A stretch of DNA of 36,141 nucleotides from an uncultured Clostridia bacterium (GTDB taxonomy: Bacteria; Bacillota; Clostridia; Christensenellales; Aristaeellaceae): assembly GCA_934647165.1 (NCBI GenBank), contig CAKUFA010000023.1, positions 1 through 36,141 of the forward strand, read 5' to 3'. The position numbers were made by a program, and so were the translations under genes. Below are positions 23,722-31,301 of the stretch, piece by piece (within the stretch, counting starts at the first letter, position 1; each line of letters begins with the position of its first letter). The notes under the pieces are model-generated. The model was not told the DNA's origin. It worked only from the letters and a program-made list of their open reading frames with translations, and made no database searches.

Positions 23722-24942
23722 TCAGTAGAGCACCACTGTCTGCCCCTCATAGAGCAATCCCTGGCGCAGGGCAGATATATACACGTTGTCCCCGTCCTGA
23801 TAAAGAATGTTCACAGGAATGAACGTGCGGTTCTGTCCATCCAGCACCACAACGCCGGTTGCACCGTCATGGGTATACAAGGCGCGGGCGGGTACCAGCA
23901 GGCTTTGCACATATTCGCCCAGTTCCGCCTGGCAGGTGCGCATATACAATACCAGCGACACCGGTGCTTCCACCCGCAGCCGCACCAGCAGTTCGCCGCC
24001 CGAACGTGTGGAGGACACCACCGTCGCAGCCACCTGCATGCTCTCAAAGCGCTCGAACTTCAGCTCATAGGTTTGTCCGTCCACAGGGTTCCATTCTGCA
24101 TCCTTCACCAGGAAAAGCACATACCATTCTCCATCACGGATGGTACGGTAAATGGTGGTCCGTCCCTTTTGCGTGGTGGATAGAGCAGGTTTTTGCCCCT
24201 GATACATCCGCCGCACCTCCGTTGGGGAGAAGTTGGCGTAGGTATCGGCGTTCAGGCTGTACTCGTAGCCGTCGGAATAAAAGCTGACAAGCGTATCCTC
24301 GATTGCGGCATACTGCTTGGTCCAGCTGTCAATGCGTTGCAGCTGGGACTGCTCGTCATCATAAAGGCGGCTCAGCCGCTGATCGTCGGCATACTTTTTG
24401 CGGAAATACAGCTGCCGTGCTTCCACTGCCGCATCCAGCAGCTTTTCCTGGTTGAGCAGATTCCCCCGCTGGCCGGCAATCATCTGCCGGAATTCCTTGG
24501 CGCGATCCAGCACGTCGTTTTCCAGTCGTGCCATTTTCGCATCGTAGGTGGTTTCTTCCTTGAGCAGCTGCGCCTGATAGGTCTTAATCTGATCGCGATA
24601 ATTTTGCAGCGTATTCATTTCCTTGGTGCTGTAGCCCGTGGAGTACACGTTGCAGATCGTCATGCCGCTGGACACCACCGTGCCTTCATCTGCCACATAA
24701 TCCACGCTGGTGATGCCCTCTGCATCAAAGGGAATCTCATTGCGGACAATCACACAATCGCCGCTGTAGCGCGCGCCGAGCGTGCCCGCCTGAATGACGG
24801 CAAAATTTGCCGTTGCCGGTGCAAAAGCGGTGTACACATACCACACGGCAAACCCTGCCGTGGCAAGGATCAGCAAAATCTGCCACAGCTGCAATTTCTT
24901 CCGGCGCGGCTTGGGCGGCTGGGGCGGCGTCATCTGATACAT
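23722..24942 (-). CDS. HlyD-like membrane-anchored protein
   Basis: This 406-residue protein has a Pro/Lys-rich cytoplasmic N-terminus, one membrane segment (LWQILLILATAGFAVWYVYT, residues ~19-38), then an extracellular body. The body starts with a biotinyl-lipoyl-like strand set (GVVSSGM-type turn at ~95), continues as a long helical coiled coil (~108-205), and ends in beta strands resembling HlyD/RND adaptor domains (LLVPARALYTHDGATGVVVL). Many clostridial sepF clusters have such a gene before yggS. It lacks an obvious partner transporter here. Function is unknown; a structural role at the cell envelope or septum is possible. It lies 48 bp after the sigma-factor gene. Confidence 0.75.
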   Translation of the reverse strand: MYQMTPPQPPKPRRKKLQLWQILLILATAGFAVWYVYTAFAPATANFAVIQAGTLGARYSGDCVIVRNEIPFDAEGITSVDYVADEGTVVSSGMTICNVYSTGYSTKEMNTLQNYRDQIKTYQAQLLKEETTYDAKMARLENDVLDRAKEFRQMIAGQRGNLLNQEKLLDAAVEARQLYFRKKYADDQRLSRLYDDEQSQLQRIDSWTKQYAAIEDTLVSFYSDGYEYSLNADTYANFSPTEVRRMYQGQKPALSTTQKGRTTIYRTIRDGEWYVLFLVKDAEWNPVDGQTYELKFERFESMQVAATVVSSTRSGGELLVRLRVEAPVSLVLYMRTCQAELGEYVQSLLVPARALYTHDGATGVVVLDGQNRTFIPVNILYQDGDNVYISALRQGLLYEGQTVVLY

Positions 24943-24990
24943 GGCATAATTCCTTTCATTTGCATATTCGCATTGGCTTTAGCGCCATCG

Positions 24991-25731
24991 CTATTGCCAC
25001 TTTTCTGCCCGAGCTCGCAGCGCTGCAAGCATGCGCCGCTCCATGCGGCTTACCTGCATCTGGCTGACACCGAGGATTCCGGCACACTCGCGCTGCCCCA
25101 TCCGGCGGACAAAGCGCATTTCCAGCAAGGCCTGCTCACGCTCAGTCAGCTGTGCGCGAACCCAGCGCATCCACTCCTCCTGCTCCACCCGCTCGTAACC
25201 GGCGTCCAGCTGTCCAAGCTTCTCCTCCAGGGCCTGCGCATTCTCATCGGCGGAAGTTGCATCGGACAGGGAGCCCACCTCCGTCTTCTCCCGCGCATCC
25301 AAAAGACCCAGAAGCTCATCGGGCGAAATGCGCATGGCCTGCGCCACCTCGATCATGGAGGGTTCCCGCTTCAGCTTCTGTGTAAGGCGGTCTCTGGTCT
25401 GCTGCATGCGTCCAAGCTCGCGCCGCACATCGCGGCTCATGCGCATCATGGATCCATGATCCCGCAGATAGTTGCGCACCTCGCCTGCAATGGTCGGCGT
25501 AGCAAAGGTGGAAAACTGCCATCCCCGTTCCGGTTCAAACCGTTCCACTGCCTTCATCAGCGCCAGCGCCGCCACTTGCTCCAGATCCTCCTGTTCTACG
25601 CCTCTGCCTGCAAATTTGCGGGCAATGGCACGGCTCAGCGGCAAATAGCCTTCCACCAGCCGCTCCAAATCCTCCCGTGTGTGGTGCTCATGATAACGCG
25701 CCCACACGTCCTGCCATTTTTCGTCGTTCAT
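24991..25731 (-). CDS. Sigma-70 family factor of the SigB/SigF/SigG group
   Basis: This 246-residue protein has region 2 with the group-3 signature (DLEQVAALALMKAVERFEP; FSTFATPTIAGEVRNYLRDH), region 3 (REPSMIEVAQAMRISPDELL) and region 4 helix-turn-helix (GQRECAGILGVSQMQVSRME). Region 1.1 is absent. This matches the SigB/SigF/SigG group, which controls stress or forespore genes. The start at 25731 has AAAGGGG upstream. The neighbour at 25745 encodes a putative anti-sigma factor of matching type. In B. subtilis the sigG gene lies at the same place upstream of the ylm-divIVA cluster, so orthology to sigG is possible, but the sequence is divergent. Confidence 0.87.
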   Translation of the reverse strand: MNDEKWQDVWARYHEHHTREDLERLVEGYLPLSRAIARKFAGRGVEQEDLEQVAALALMKAVERFEPERGWQFSTFATPTIAGEVRNYLRDHGSMMRMSRDVRRELGRMQQTRDRLTQKLKREPSMIEVAQAMRISPDELLGLLDAREKTEVGSLSDATSADENAQALEEKLGQLDAGYERVEQEEWMRWVRAQLTEREQALLEMRFVRRMGQRECAGILGVSQMQVSRMERRMLAALRARAEKWQ

Positions 25732-25744
25732 GGGCGCACCCCTT

Positions 25745-26134
25745 TCACGCTTTCGCGCTGGGCATGCGCAGCGTGATGGCACGGATGCACCCACCGGCGG
25801 TCATGGACAACCGCACGTCTGGGGACAGGGTTTCCAGCACGGCCTGCATGATGGTCGCATCTTCCCGGCTGCCCTGCCCGTCGCCGTTCATTTGGGCGGC
25901 AAAGCATACCTGTAAGCCGCCATCATCCGGCACGATGCTCACTTCAATGGCTTCCACCGGCACGCCCTGATGCAGCAGACAGTCACAGCATTCATCGGCG
26001 GCCATGCGCAAATCGTCCAGCGTGCCTACATCCAGATCGGCCAATATCGCCGCACCGCCAAGCGTTGTGCGGATAACCAGCGCGCTCTCCTTGTTGCCCG
26101 GCACGCGAAGGAAAATCTTTCCCTGCTCCTCCAT
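25745..26134 (-). CDS. RsbW/SpoIIAB-like anti-sigma factor, degenerate ATPase site
   Basis: This 129-residue single-domain GHKL-type protein aligns in pattern to RsbW/SpoIIAB: strand TTLGGAAILADLDVG, helix TLDDLRMAADECCDCLL at the N-box, and a beta-rich C-terminal half. The Mg-binding Asn of the N-box (usually E-A-x-x-N) appears to be Asp or Cys in DECCDCLL, and the D-x-G-x-G loop is not evident (only PDDGG). It may bind its sigma factor without phosphorylating an anti-anti-sigma; no SpoIIAA/RsbV gene is nearby. The start at 26134 has AAAGGAGG upstream. It precedes the sigma gene by 13 bp, and both are transcribed from the promoter at 26163-26192. Confidence 0.72.
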   Translation of the reverse strand: MEEQGKIFLRVPGNKESALVIRTTLGGAAILADLDVGTLDDLRMAADECCDCLLHQGVPVEAIEVSIVPDDGGLQVCFAAQMNGDGQGSREDATIMQAVLETLSPDVRLSMTAGGCIRAITLRMPSAKA

Positions 26135-26162
26135 GGCTGCATCCTCCTTTCCCGATCGAATT

Positions 26163-26192
26163 ATTTTACCACATTCTCCCCGCTTTTGGCAA
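26163..26192 (-). promoter_or_regulatory. Promoter of the anti-sigma/sigma/division operon
   Basis: On the minus strand TTGCCA (26192-26187) and TAAAAT (26168-26163) are 18 bp apart, with TGG before the -10 (extended -10). It reads as a sigma-A promoter. I see no convincing SigB-, SigF- or SigG-type element that would make the operon autoregulated by its own sigma factor. Confidence 0.75.
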
Positions 26193-26294
26193 CCCGGCGC
26201 ATTTTCCACAGTTTGTTCCGCTTTCGTGGAAAAGCGGATTTGCTGCGTGCCTTCTCCCCGCGTGAAAAGCCGTCACCGTAACCAAGCGCGTCCC

Positions 26295-27611
26295 TCACGC
26301 CACAAATTCATGATAAATCGCACGGATGGTGGTCTCAAAGTCCTTATCATCCACGCCTACCAGGATGGACAATTCGCTGGAACCCTGGTCAATCATGCGC
26401 ACGTTAACTCCAGCCCTGGACATGGCGGCAAACAGCCGCGCCGCCGTGCCGCAGTTGTGCACCATGCCCCGGCCTACTGTTGCAATGATGGACATGTCAT
26501 CGTGAATGTTCACCACATCCGCGCCGGTTTCTTCAATGATGCGCGCCACAACCTTGTCCCGCTTGCCGCACAGCAGCTTGCCCTCCACCACCACGCACAT
26601 GGAATCAATGCCTGTCGGCATGTGCTCAAAGGAAATGCCTTCCTTTTCCAGCACTGCAAGCACCCTGCGGCCGAAACCAAGCTCCGCGTTCATCATCGCT
26701 TTTTCTACGGAGATAACGCTGAAACCCTTGCGCCCTGCAATGCCCGTGATGGTGGGCGTTCCGGTATCCCTGGGCATATCCAGCGCAATAACCGTGCCCG
26801 GATGGGTCGGGTCGTTGGTGTTTCTGATATTGGTTGGGATACCGGCTTTGTGGACGGGGAACATGGCATCCTCATGGAGAACGGAAGCGCCCATGTAGCT
26901 GAGTTCCCGCAATTCCTGATAGGTGATGGAAGAAATCTCCCGCGGCTTTTCAACAACGCGGGGATCGGCCATCAGAAAGCCGCTGACGTCCGTCCAGTTT
27001 TCATACACGTCCGCCTGCACCGCGCGTGCAACAATGGCGCCTGTGATATCGCTGCCGCCCCGGCTGAACGTGTGCACGCTGCCGTCCGGCATTGCGCCAT
27101 AAAAGCCCGGAATCACCGTGGGGATATCATCAGCAAGCAGGCGCTTCATTTGCTCCTGGGTCTTTTCCGCCAGGAGCATGCCGTTTTCATCAAAGCAAAT
27201 GCCCTGCGCCGCGTCCATAAAGCGCCATCCAAGATAATCCGCCAGCAACAGCCCATTGAGATACTCTCCGCGGCTGGCGCAGTAATCCCGTGACGCGCCG
27301 CCGGCAATCCGCTCGTTGATCTCATCCAGCGCCTGCCCAAGATTTGTTTTGAGCCTCAGCTCCTCCGCAATATCCATATATCGCGCGGCAATTTTGTCGA
27401 AGGAAGTCTGATAATCTTCCCCGCGTTGCCGCTGTTCATGGCACAGATAGAGCAGATCCGTCACCTTATCATCCCCGGCAAAGCGCCGTCCAGGTGCAGA
27501 AGGCACCACATACCGCCTGGCGCTATCCAACATGAGAATGTGCTTCACCTTGGCAAACTGACCCGCATCCGCAAGGGAGCTTCCGCCAAACTTGGTCACA
27601 ATCCGTTTCAT
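26295..27611 (-). CDS. lysC: Aspartate kinase (monofunctional, with ACT domains)
   Basis: This 438-residue enzyme phosphorylates aspartate, the first step to lysine, methionine and threonine. The kinase part (~1-270) shows the N-terminal VTKFGGSSLADA, the SASRG-type loop ASRGEYLNG, FSRGGSDITGA, and the substrate loop NWTDVSGFLMADPRVV. Two ACT domains follow (RKGFSVISVEKAMM and ATVGRGMVHNCGTAARLF), the usual allosteric unit for lysine or threonine feedback. AGGAGGGG precedes the ATG. It has its own transcription unit, and no other pathway gene is adjacent. I see no lysine riboswitch in the ~110-nt leader. Confidence 0.95.
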   Translation of the reverse strand: MKRIVTKFGGSSLADAGQFAKVKHILMLDSARRYVVPSAPGRRFAGDDKVTDLLYLCHEQRQRGEDYQTSFDKIAARYMDIAEELRLKTNLGQALDEINERIAGGASRDYCASRGEYLNGLLLADYLGWRFMDAAQGICFDENGMLLAEKTQEQMKRLLADDIPTVIPGFYGAMPDGSVHTFSRGGSDITGAIVARAVQADVYENWTDVSGFLMADPRVVEKPREISSITYQELRELSYMGASVLHEDAMFPVHKAGIPTNIRNTNDPTHPGTVIALDMPRDTGTPTITGIAGRKGFSVISVEKAMMNAELGFGRRVLAVLEKEGISFEHMPTGIDSMCVVVEGKLLCGKRDKVVARIIEETGADVVNIHDDMSIIATVGRGMVHNCGTAARLFAAMSRAGVNVRMIDQGSSELSILVGVDDKDFETTIRAIYHEFVA

Positions 27612-27723
27612 TTCTGATCCCCTCCTGTTTTCTCCATGTCCAAAGTGTGGATATTGCTGCGCGATATGCGTTGCGTTTTCGGTTCAGCAGTTGCTCGCTT
27701 ACACCCCGTTTGCGCTTTCTTCC

Positions 27724-27729
27724 ATTATA
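27724..27729 (-). promoter_or_regulatory. Candidate promoter of the aspartate kinase gene
   Basis: TATAAT on the minus strand lies about 110 nt before the start codon, at the very end of the GNAT gene. A matching -35 hexamer at 17 bp (GAGTAA-like) is poor, so an activator or a longer spacer would be needed. Confidence is limited. Confidence 0.45.
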
Positions 27730-27743
27730 CCCCAAACGTGGTT

Positions 27744-28259
27744 TTACTCGGCGAAGCGTGCCATCAGGACGACATCCTGATAGGATCCATCCCGGAAAAT
27801 TTCCCTGTGCAGTGTCCCTTCCTGCTGGAATCCATTGGCTTCATAGCAGCGAATCGCCGCCTGATTGAACGCAAATACCGACACTTTCAGCTTGTGCAGG
27901 TTCATTTCCCGAAAGCAGAAATCACACAGGAGCCCCATGGCCTCCTTGCCATAACCGCGGCTGCGGTAGGGCGTGCCAATCATAATGGCCACCTCTGCCA
28001 CGCGGTTTTTCCAATCCAGCCGGATCACGCCGCAGCGTCCCACAAGGCTGCCCTCAAAATCCTCCACAGCGAATTGATATTCGCCGCGGGTATAGCTGCT
28101 TTGCTGCTCCAGCCAACGCCGCTCATCCTCATAGGATGCCGGAAACGGAATGCCGCTAATCATCCCCCGAACGGTTTCATAATCGTTCACAAAGGCATGA
28201 TTGGCATCCAAATCTCCCTGCTCAAAGGCGCGCAGACGCACCAGCGTTCCGTCATACAT
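27744..28259 (-). CDS. GNAT family N-acetyltransferase (RimJ/RimL type)
   Basis: This 171-residue protein has the GNAT fold: an N-terminal VRLRAFEQGDLD strand/helix, AEVAIMIGTPYRSRGYGKEA with the acetyl-CoA-binding R-G-x-G-K/A loop, and the late FNQAAIRCYEANGFQQEG segment. Members acetylate N-termini of ribosomal proteins, polyamines or drugs; the substrate is not predictable. It is the last gene of the recD2-comFC-pigL-pigL operon, 16 bp after the second PIG-L gene, with a GGGGG ribosome site. No terminator is evident after it. Confidence 0.9.
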   Translation of the reverse strand: MYDGTLVRLRAFEQGDLDANHAFVNDYETVRGMISGIPFPASYEDERRWLEQQSSYTRGEYQFAVEDFEGSLVGRCGVIRLDWKNRVAEVAIMIGTPYRSRGYGKEAMGLLCDFCFREMNLHKLKVSVFAFNQAAIRCYEANGFQQEGTLHREIFRDGSYQDVVLMARFAE

Positions 28260-28275
28260 GGGCTTTGTCCCCCTG

Positions 28276-29529
28276 TCAGTCGATGTGTTCAAACATGTCG
28301 CCGCCCTTTTCATCCACCCCGACAGTGGTGTGGAACAGGCCGAACTGGCTGTTGTCCCAGATGCCGCCATCCTCTACCTGCCAGCGTTTTCCCTGCTGGG
28401 ACACGTGGCACTTGAACGCCTCCCTCGCCACATCCTGCGCCGTCATGCCGCCAAAGGCGGACAAAGGCTGGTGCCAATCCATGGTGATGGTATTCTCCTT
28501 CCACAGATGCATGTATACCTTCGGCACATCATAAGGCTCAAGGCCGCTGTCTGTGAGCTTTTCCGGATCGGCCGCAATGGCAACGGCAGAGCGCCCTGCC
28601 AATGAAAAAGCACGATGCACCCCATGGCCATATTCGCCTTTTTCATCCTGCAAAACCACCACGCTTGGGCGATACTGCCGGTAAAGCTTGGCAATGGTAT
28701 CAAAGGCTCGCTGACGCCCCCACAGAGCGTAGATGGCGTTCACATCCTGGGTAATCTTGTCTTCAAAGCCTGCGAACACAGGATAAACCCGCACGCCGCA
28801 CTTCCACAGGCAGTCCAGCAGTTCCAGCCGCCGGTTATACACATTGAAGGTAGCGCACACCACCACCACCTGCTTGAGCTCCTGCCCCGCATAATAGGGA
28901 AGCAGGCCGCCAAACCAGAGGATTTCGTCATCCGGATGCCCGGAAAGCAGCATCAGATCCACCGGCGCGCTTGGATGCTGCCACACCTGAAAGTCCTCCG
29001 GCAATTTTCCCGGTGTCACCACAGTCAGCTCGCAAATCTGCAACTTGGTATTTTCGCTTTCCCTGCCAATGATGCGGAAAGTTTCTGTCAGATTCGGCAG
29101 CGGAATATACTGGGCGTTAAACTCCGGTTCGCAATAGGCAACCTCCTCCCATTCCTCACCGCGCTGCACCTGGATGGACGCACTTAGCGGGAAGGAGCGC
29201 CACTTGATGAGGATACCGGCCGCCGCTTCTCCTTCCGGCGGAGTGATTTGCAGCTGCCTCACGCCATGGTCGGATGAAACATCCAGGAACGTGCGGTAGT
29301 TTCCATCCCGCACCTGATCGAGATGCTGGCTTTTCGCATGGCCGTTGAGCAGGCATTGCGCCGTGATATCCTTCGCCATTTCCTGCATGTCGGTGGACGC
29401 AGCCATGTCCGTGGAGGTGGTTGCACCAGCAGAATCATCGGCCAGTGCCGTTGCGCCCATCATCAGCATCATCAGCGCCAGCGCCAAGCAGCGCATCGGC
29501 CGGAATGTTTTCCATAAGGTCATCCCCAT
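28276..29529 (-). CDS. Secreted PIG-L family deacetylase, second copy
   Basis: This 417-residue protein has a signal peptide (cut near ALA-DD), a beta-rich N-terminal region (~50-170) that could be a discoidin-like binding domain, and a LmbE/PIG-L catalytic domain. The catalytic domain has the zinc-binding motif GHPDDEILWFGG and the second metal/catalytic motif KGEYGHGVHRA. PIG-L enzymes deacetylate N-acetylglucosaminyl groups. It is a paralogue of the gene just upstream on the same strand, which it overlaps by 95 bp. The start at 29529 is chosen for the GAGAGG site six bases upstream; that site lies within the coding part of the upstream gene. Its target, perhaps cell-wall or mucin glycans, is not determined. 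Confidence 0.88.
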   Translation of the reverse strand: MGMTLWKTFRPMRCLALALMMLMMGATALADDSAGATTSTDMAASTDMQEMAKDITAQCLLNGHAKSQHLDQVRDGNYRTFLDVSSDHGVRQLQITPPEGEAAAGILIKWRSFPLSASIQVQRGEEWEEVAYCEPEFNAQYIPLPNLTETFRIIGRESENTKLQICELTVVTPGKLPEDFQVWQHPSAPVDLMLLSGHPDDEILWFGGLLPYYAGQELKQVVVVCATFNVYNRRLELLDCLWKCGVRVYPVFAGFEDKITQDVNAIYALWGRQRAFDTIAKLYRQYRPSVVVLQDEKGEYGHGVHRAFSLAGRSAVAIAADPEKLTDSGLEPYDVPKVYMHLWKENTITMDWHQPLSAFGGMTAQDVAREAFKCHVSQQGKRWQVEDGGIWDNSQFGLFHTTVGVDEKGGDMFEHID

Positions 29530-30652
29530 GACTATCCTCTCCCACTGTTGTGAAATATAGTCCAAGCAGGCGATTATCGTTTGAACCGCCTTCTTCCATA
29601 CCCCATCCGTGCTTCATCTGGCTTGCATGGCATGCCAGGGCTTCCGTGGCCACGGTCATGCTGTCCTTGCCGCCAAAGGCATCCAGGGGAATGTGCCAAT
29701 CCAGCGAAAGCTGCCCTTTGTCATACAAGTGCACATAAACCTTCTTCACCTGCCATGTGCCATAGGCTTTGGCGGAGGAAGCGTATTTCTTTTCCTTGGC
29801 AGCGTATTCAACGGCTTTCACGGCCGCGTCCGCTGTCGCCCGATGCGCGCCATGGCCATACTCGCCGTGGAAGTCCTGCGTCACCAGCACTTCCGGTTGA
29901 TAGCGGCGCACCAATTCCGTCATCTTTTCATATAGGCGGTTTCGGTTCCACTTTTTATACTGGCCTTCCAGCGTATTGGCGCGCACATCCCGCATTCCCA
30001 CAAAGGCCGGATACGCGGTCACGCCGCAGTGCGCCAGCCCATCCAGCAGTTCCAGCCGCCGGTTGGGGGTTGTTGGCACCACATACACCACTTGAACCGC
30101 CAGCTGCCTTTCACCCGCATAGGTTGGCAGCAGGCCGCCAAACCACAGCAATTCGTCATCCGGATGCGCAACCACCAGCATCAGATCCGCCTTGCTCAGC
30201 TGTGTCCAGTGCGGAGCATCCTCCGGCTCTTCCCCTTCGCCATACAGGGTCACTTCCGCCAAATACATCCGGCTGTCGCTCAGGTTCGTCAGCCGCACCT
30301 GGCGTGTGCCTTCAGGCAGGGAAAAATAGTCGCTCAGATAATCTCCCGCCTCGCCAACCTCCTGCCATTCGTCTTCCACGCAGGCTTCCACAAGGCAGCG
30401 TGCGGCGCGTTCATAAAATTGCAGCTTCACCGCACTGAGGTTCTGTCCGCCGTCCGCCTCAATCCGTCCGCCTTTTTTCACCGTATAGTACGTGGTGTAT
30501 TTCCGGTCGCGCATTTCCTTGGGCTTGATTTTTTTCCCATTTGCTGTGAATATCGCCTGGCTTGTTATATCTGCGGCGGTTTCGCCTGTTGCCATGGATG
30601 CAAAACCGATGAGTGTCAGCAGCATCAGCAGCGCGCACAGGGTTTTTCTCAT
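29435..30652 (-). CDS. Secreted PIG-L family deacetylase, first copy
   Basis: This 405-residue protein has a signal peptide (MRKTLCALLMLLTLIGFASM, cut near ATG-E), a beta-rich region (~45-140) and a PIG-L domain with VAHPDDELLWFGG (~161-173) and HGEYGHGAHRA (~262-272). The start at 30652 shares an ATGA overlap with the comFC stop and has GGGAGG upstream, so translation is coupled. Its last ~20 residues (PADALLGAGADD) have no counterpart in the paralogue, whose homologous region ends about there. The reading frame thus runs 95 bp into the next gene, as would follow from loss of an ancestral stop codon. Confidence 0.88.
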   Translation of the reverse strand: MRKTLCALLMLLTLIGFASMATGETAADITSQAIFTANGKKIKPKEMRDRKYTTYYTVKKGGRIEADGGQNLSAVKLQFYERAARCLVEACVEDEWQEVGEAGDYLSDYFSLPEGTRQVRLTNLSDSRMYLAEVTLYGEGEEPEDAPHWTQLSKADLMLVVAHPDDELLWFGGLLPTYAGERQLAVQVVYVVPTTPNRRLELLDGLAHCGVTAYPAFVGMRDVRANTLEGQYKKWNRNRLYEKMTELVRRYQPEVLVTQDFHGEYGHGAHRATADAAVKAVEYAAKEKKYASSAKAYGTWQVKKVYVHLYDKGQLSLDWHIPLDAFGGKDSMTVATEALACHASQMKHGWGMEEGGSNDNRLLGLYFTTVGEDSHGDDLMENIPADALLGAGADDADDGRNGTGR

Positions 30653-31275
30653 GCCTGTTCCTCCCGCTTTTTGTCCGGCACCGCTGTGGCTGTCAACGTC
30701 CACACCTCCCGCGCACCTGCGGAAAGCATCGCCATGGTGCAGTACAGGGACGTTGCGCCGGTCGTGTGCACATCATCCACCAGCAACACACACTCGCCCT
30801 GCATGGGCACGCAGCCAAAGGCGCTGGCCAGATTGCTGATGCGCTTTTGCCGGTTCAATCCTTCCTGGGTGTGCCGCAAGCCTTCCCGGCGAATCAACAG
30901 CGGCAAACACGGGGCATTCAATCCCTCTGCCACACGCCGCGCCAGCTCATAGCCGTGATCAATGCCGCGGCGCCGCCTGCGCCCCTTGGGCATGGTAACC
31001 CATGTGACCACCACATCGGTTGGCAGCTGCATGGCCTTGGCCTTTTCAATCATCCCCTGAGAAAGGATATCCGCCGCCCGGGACACGCTGCCGTGCTTAA
31101 GGCGCAGCACCAGCTGCCTGGGTGCGCCGTGGTGCCGCCAAACGCTCACTGTGCCGTCCTTGAGCGATTCATGCAGGTGTTGGCCCCGCAGGTCAGCCTC
31201 ACACAACGGGCACAGCACCCTGCCATTTGCAGGTTCGCCGCAGCACAGACACGTTACCCCTTCCGGATACACCAC
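30649..31275 (-). CDS. comFC: ComFC-like phosphoribosyltransferase-domain protein
   Basis: This protein of about 208-218 residues has an N-terminal zinc-finger pair (CLCCGE and CPLCE), the PRPP-binding loop VLLVDDVHTTGAT and the conserved RRGIDHGYELAR and LNRQKRISN blocks of ComFC/GntX. ComFC takes part in DNA uptake in competent bacteria. The start is uncertain: the conventional choice is GTG at 31275. A CTG at 31305, overlapping the recD2 stop as CTGA, would add the hydrophobic ten residues MKKLLRGAAD, which resemble the family N-terminus much better. The frame before that is only a shadow of recD2. Confidence 0.88.
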   Translation of the reverse strand: MVYPEGVTCLCCGEPANGRVLCPLCEADLRGQHLHESLKDGTVSVWRHHGAPRQLVLRLKHGSVSRAADILSQGMIEKAKAMQLPTDVVVTWVTMPKGRRRRRGIDHGYELARRVAEGLNAPCLPLLIRREGLRHTQEGLNRQKRISNLASAFGCVPMQGECVLLVDDVHTTGATSLYCTMAMLSAGAREVWTLTATAVPDKKREEQA

Positions 31276-31301
31276 ATCTGCAGCGCCGCGCAGCAGTTTT
31301 T

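Noticed and set aside
26135..26215. SigB- or SigG-type autoregulatory promoter ahead of the anti-sigma gene
   Set aside because: The region fits an extended -10 sigma-A promoter; no GTTT-N(12-14)-GGGTAT or SigG-like pair is evident.
27612..27735. Lysine riboswitch or attenuator in the aspartate kinase leader
   Set aside because: The leader is only ~110 nt and shows none of the L-box core helices; no terminator/antiterminator pair is visible.
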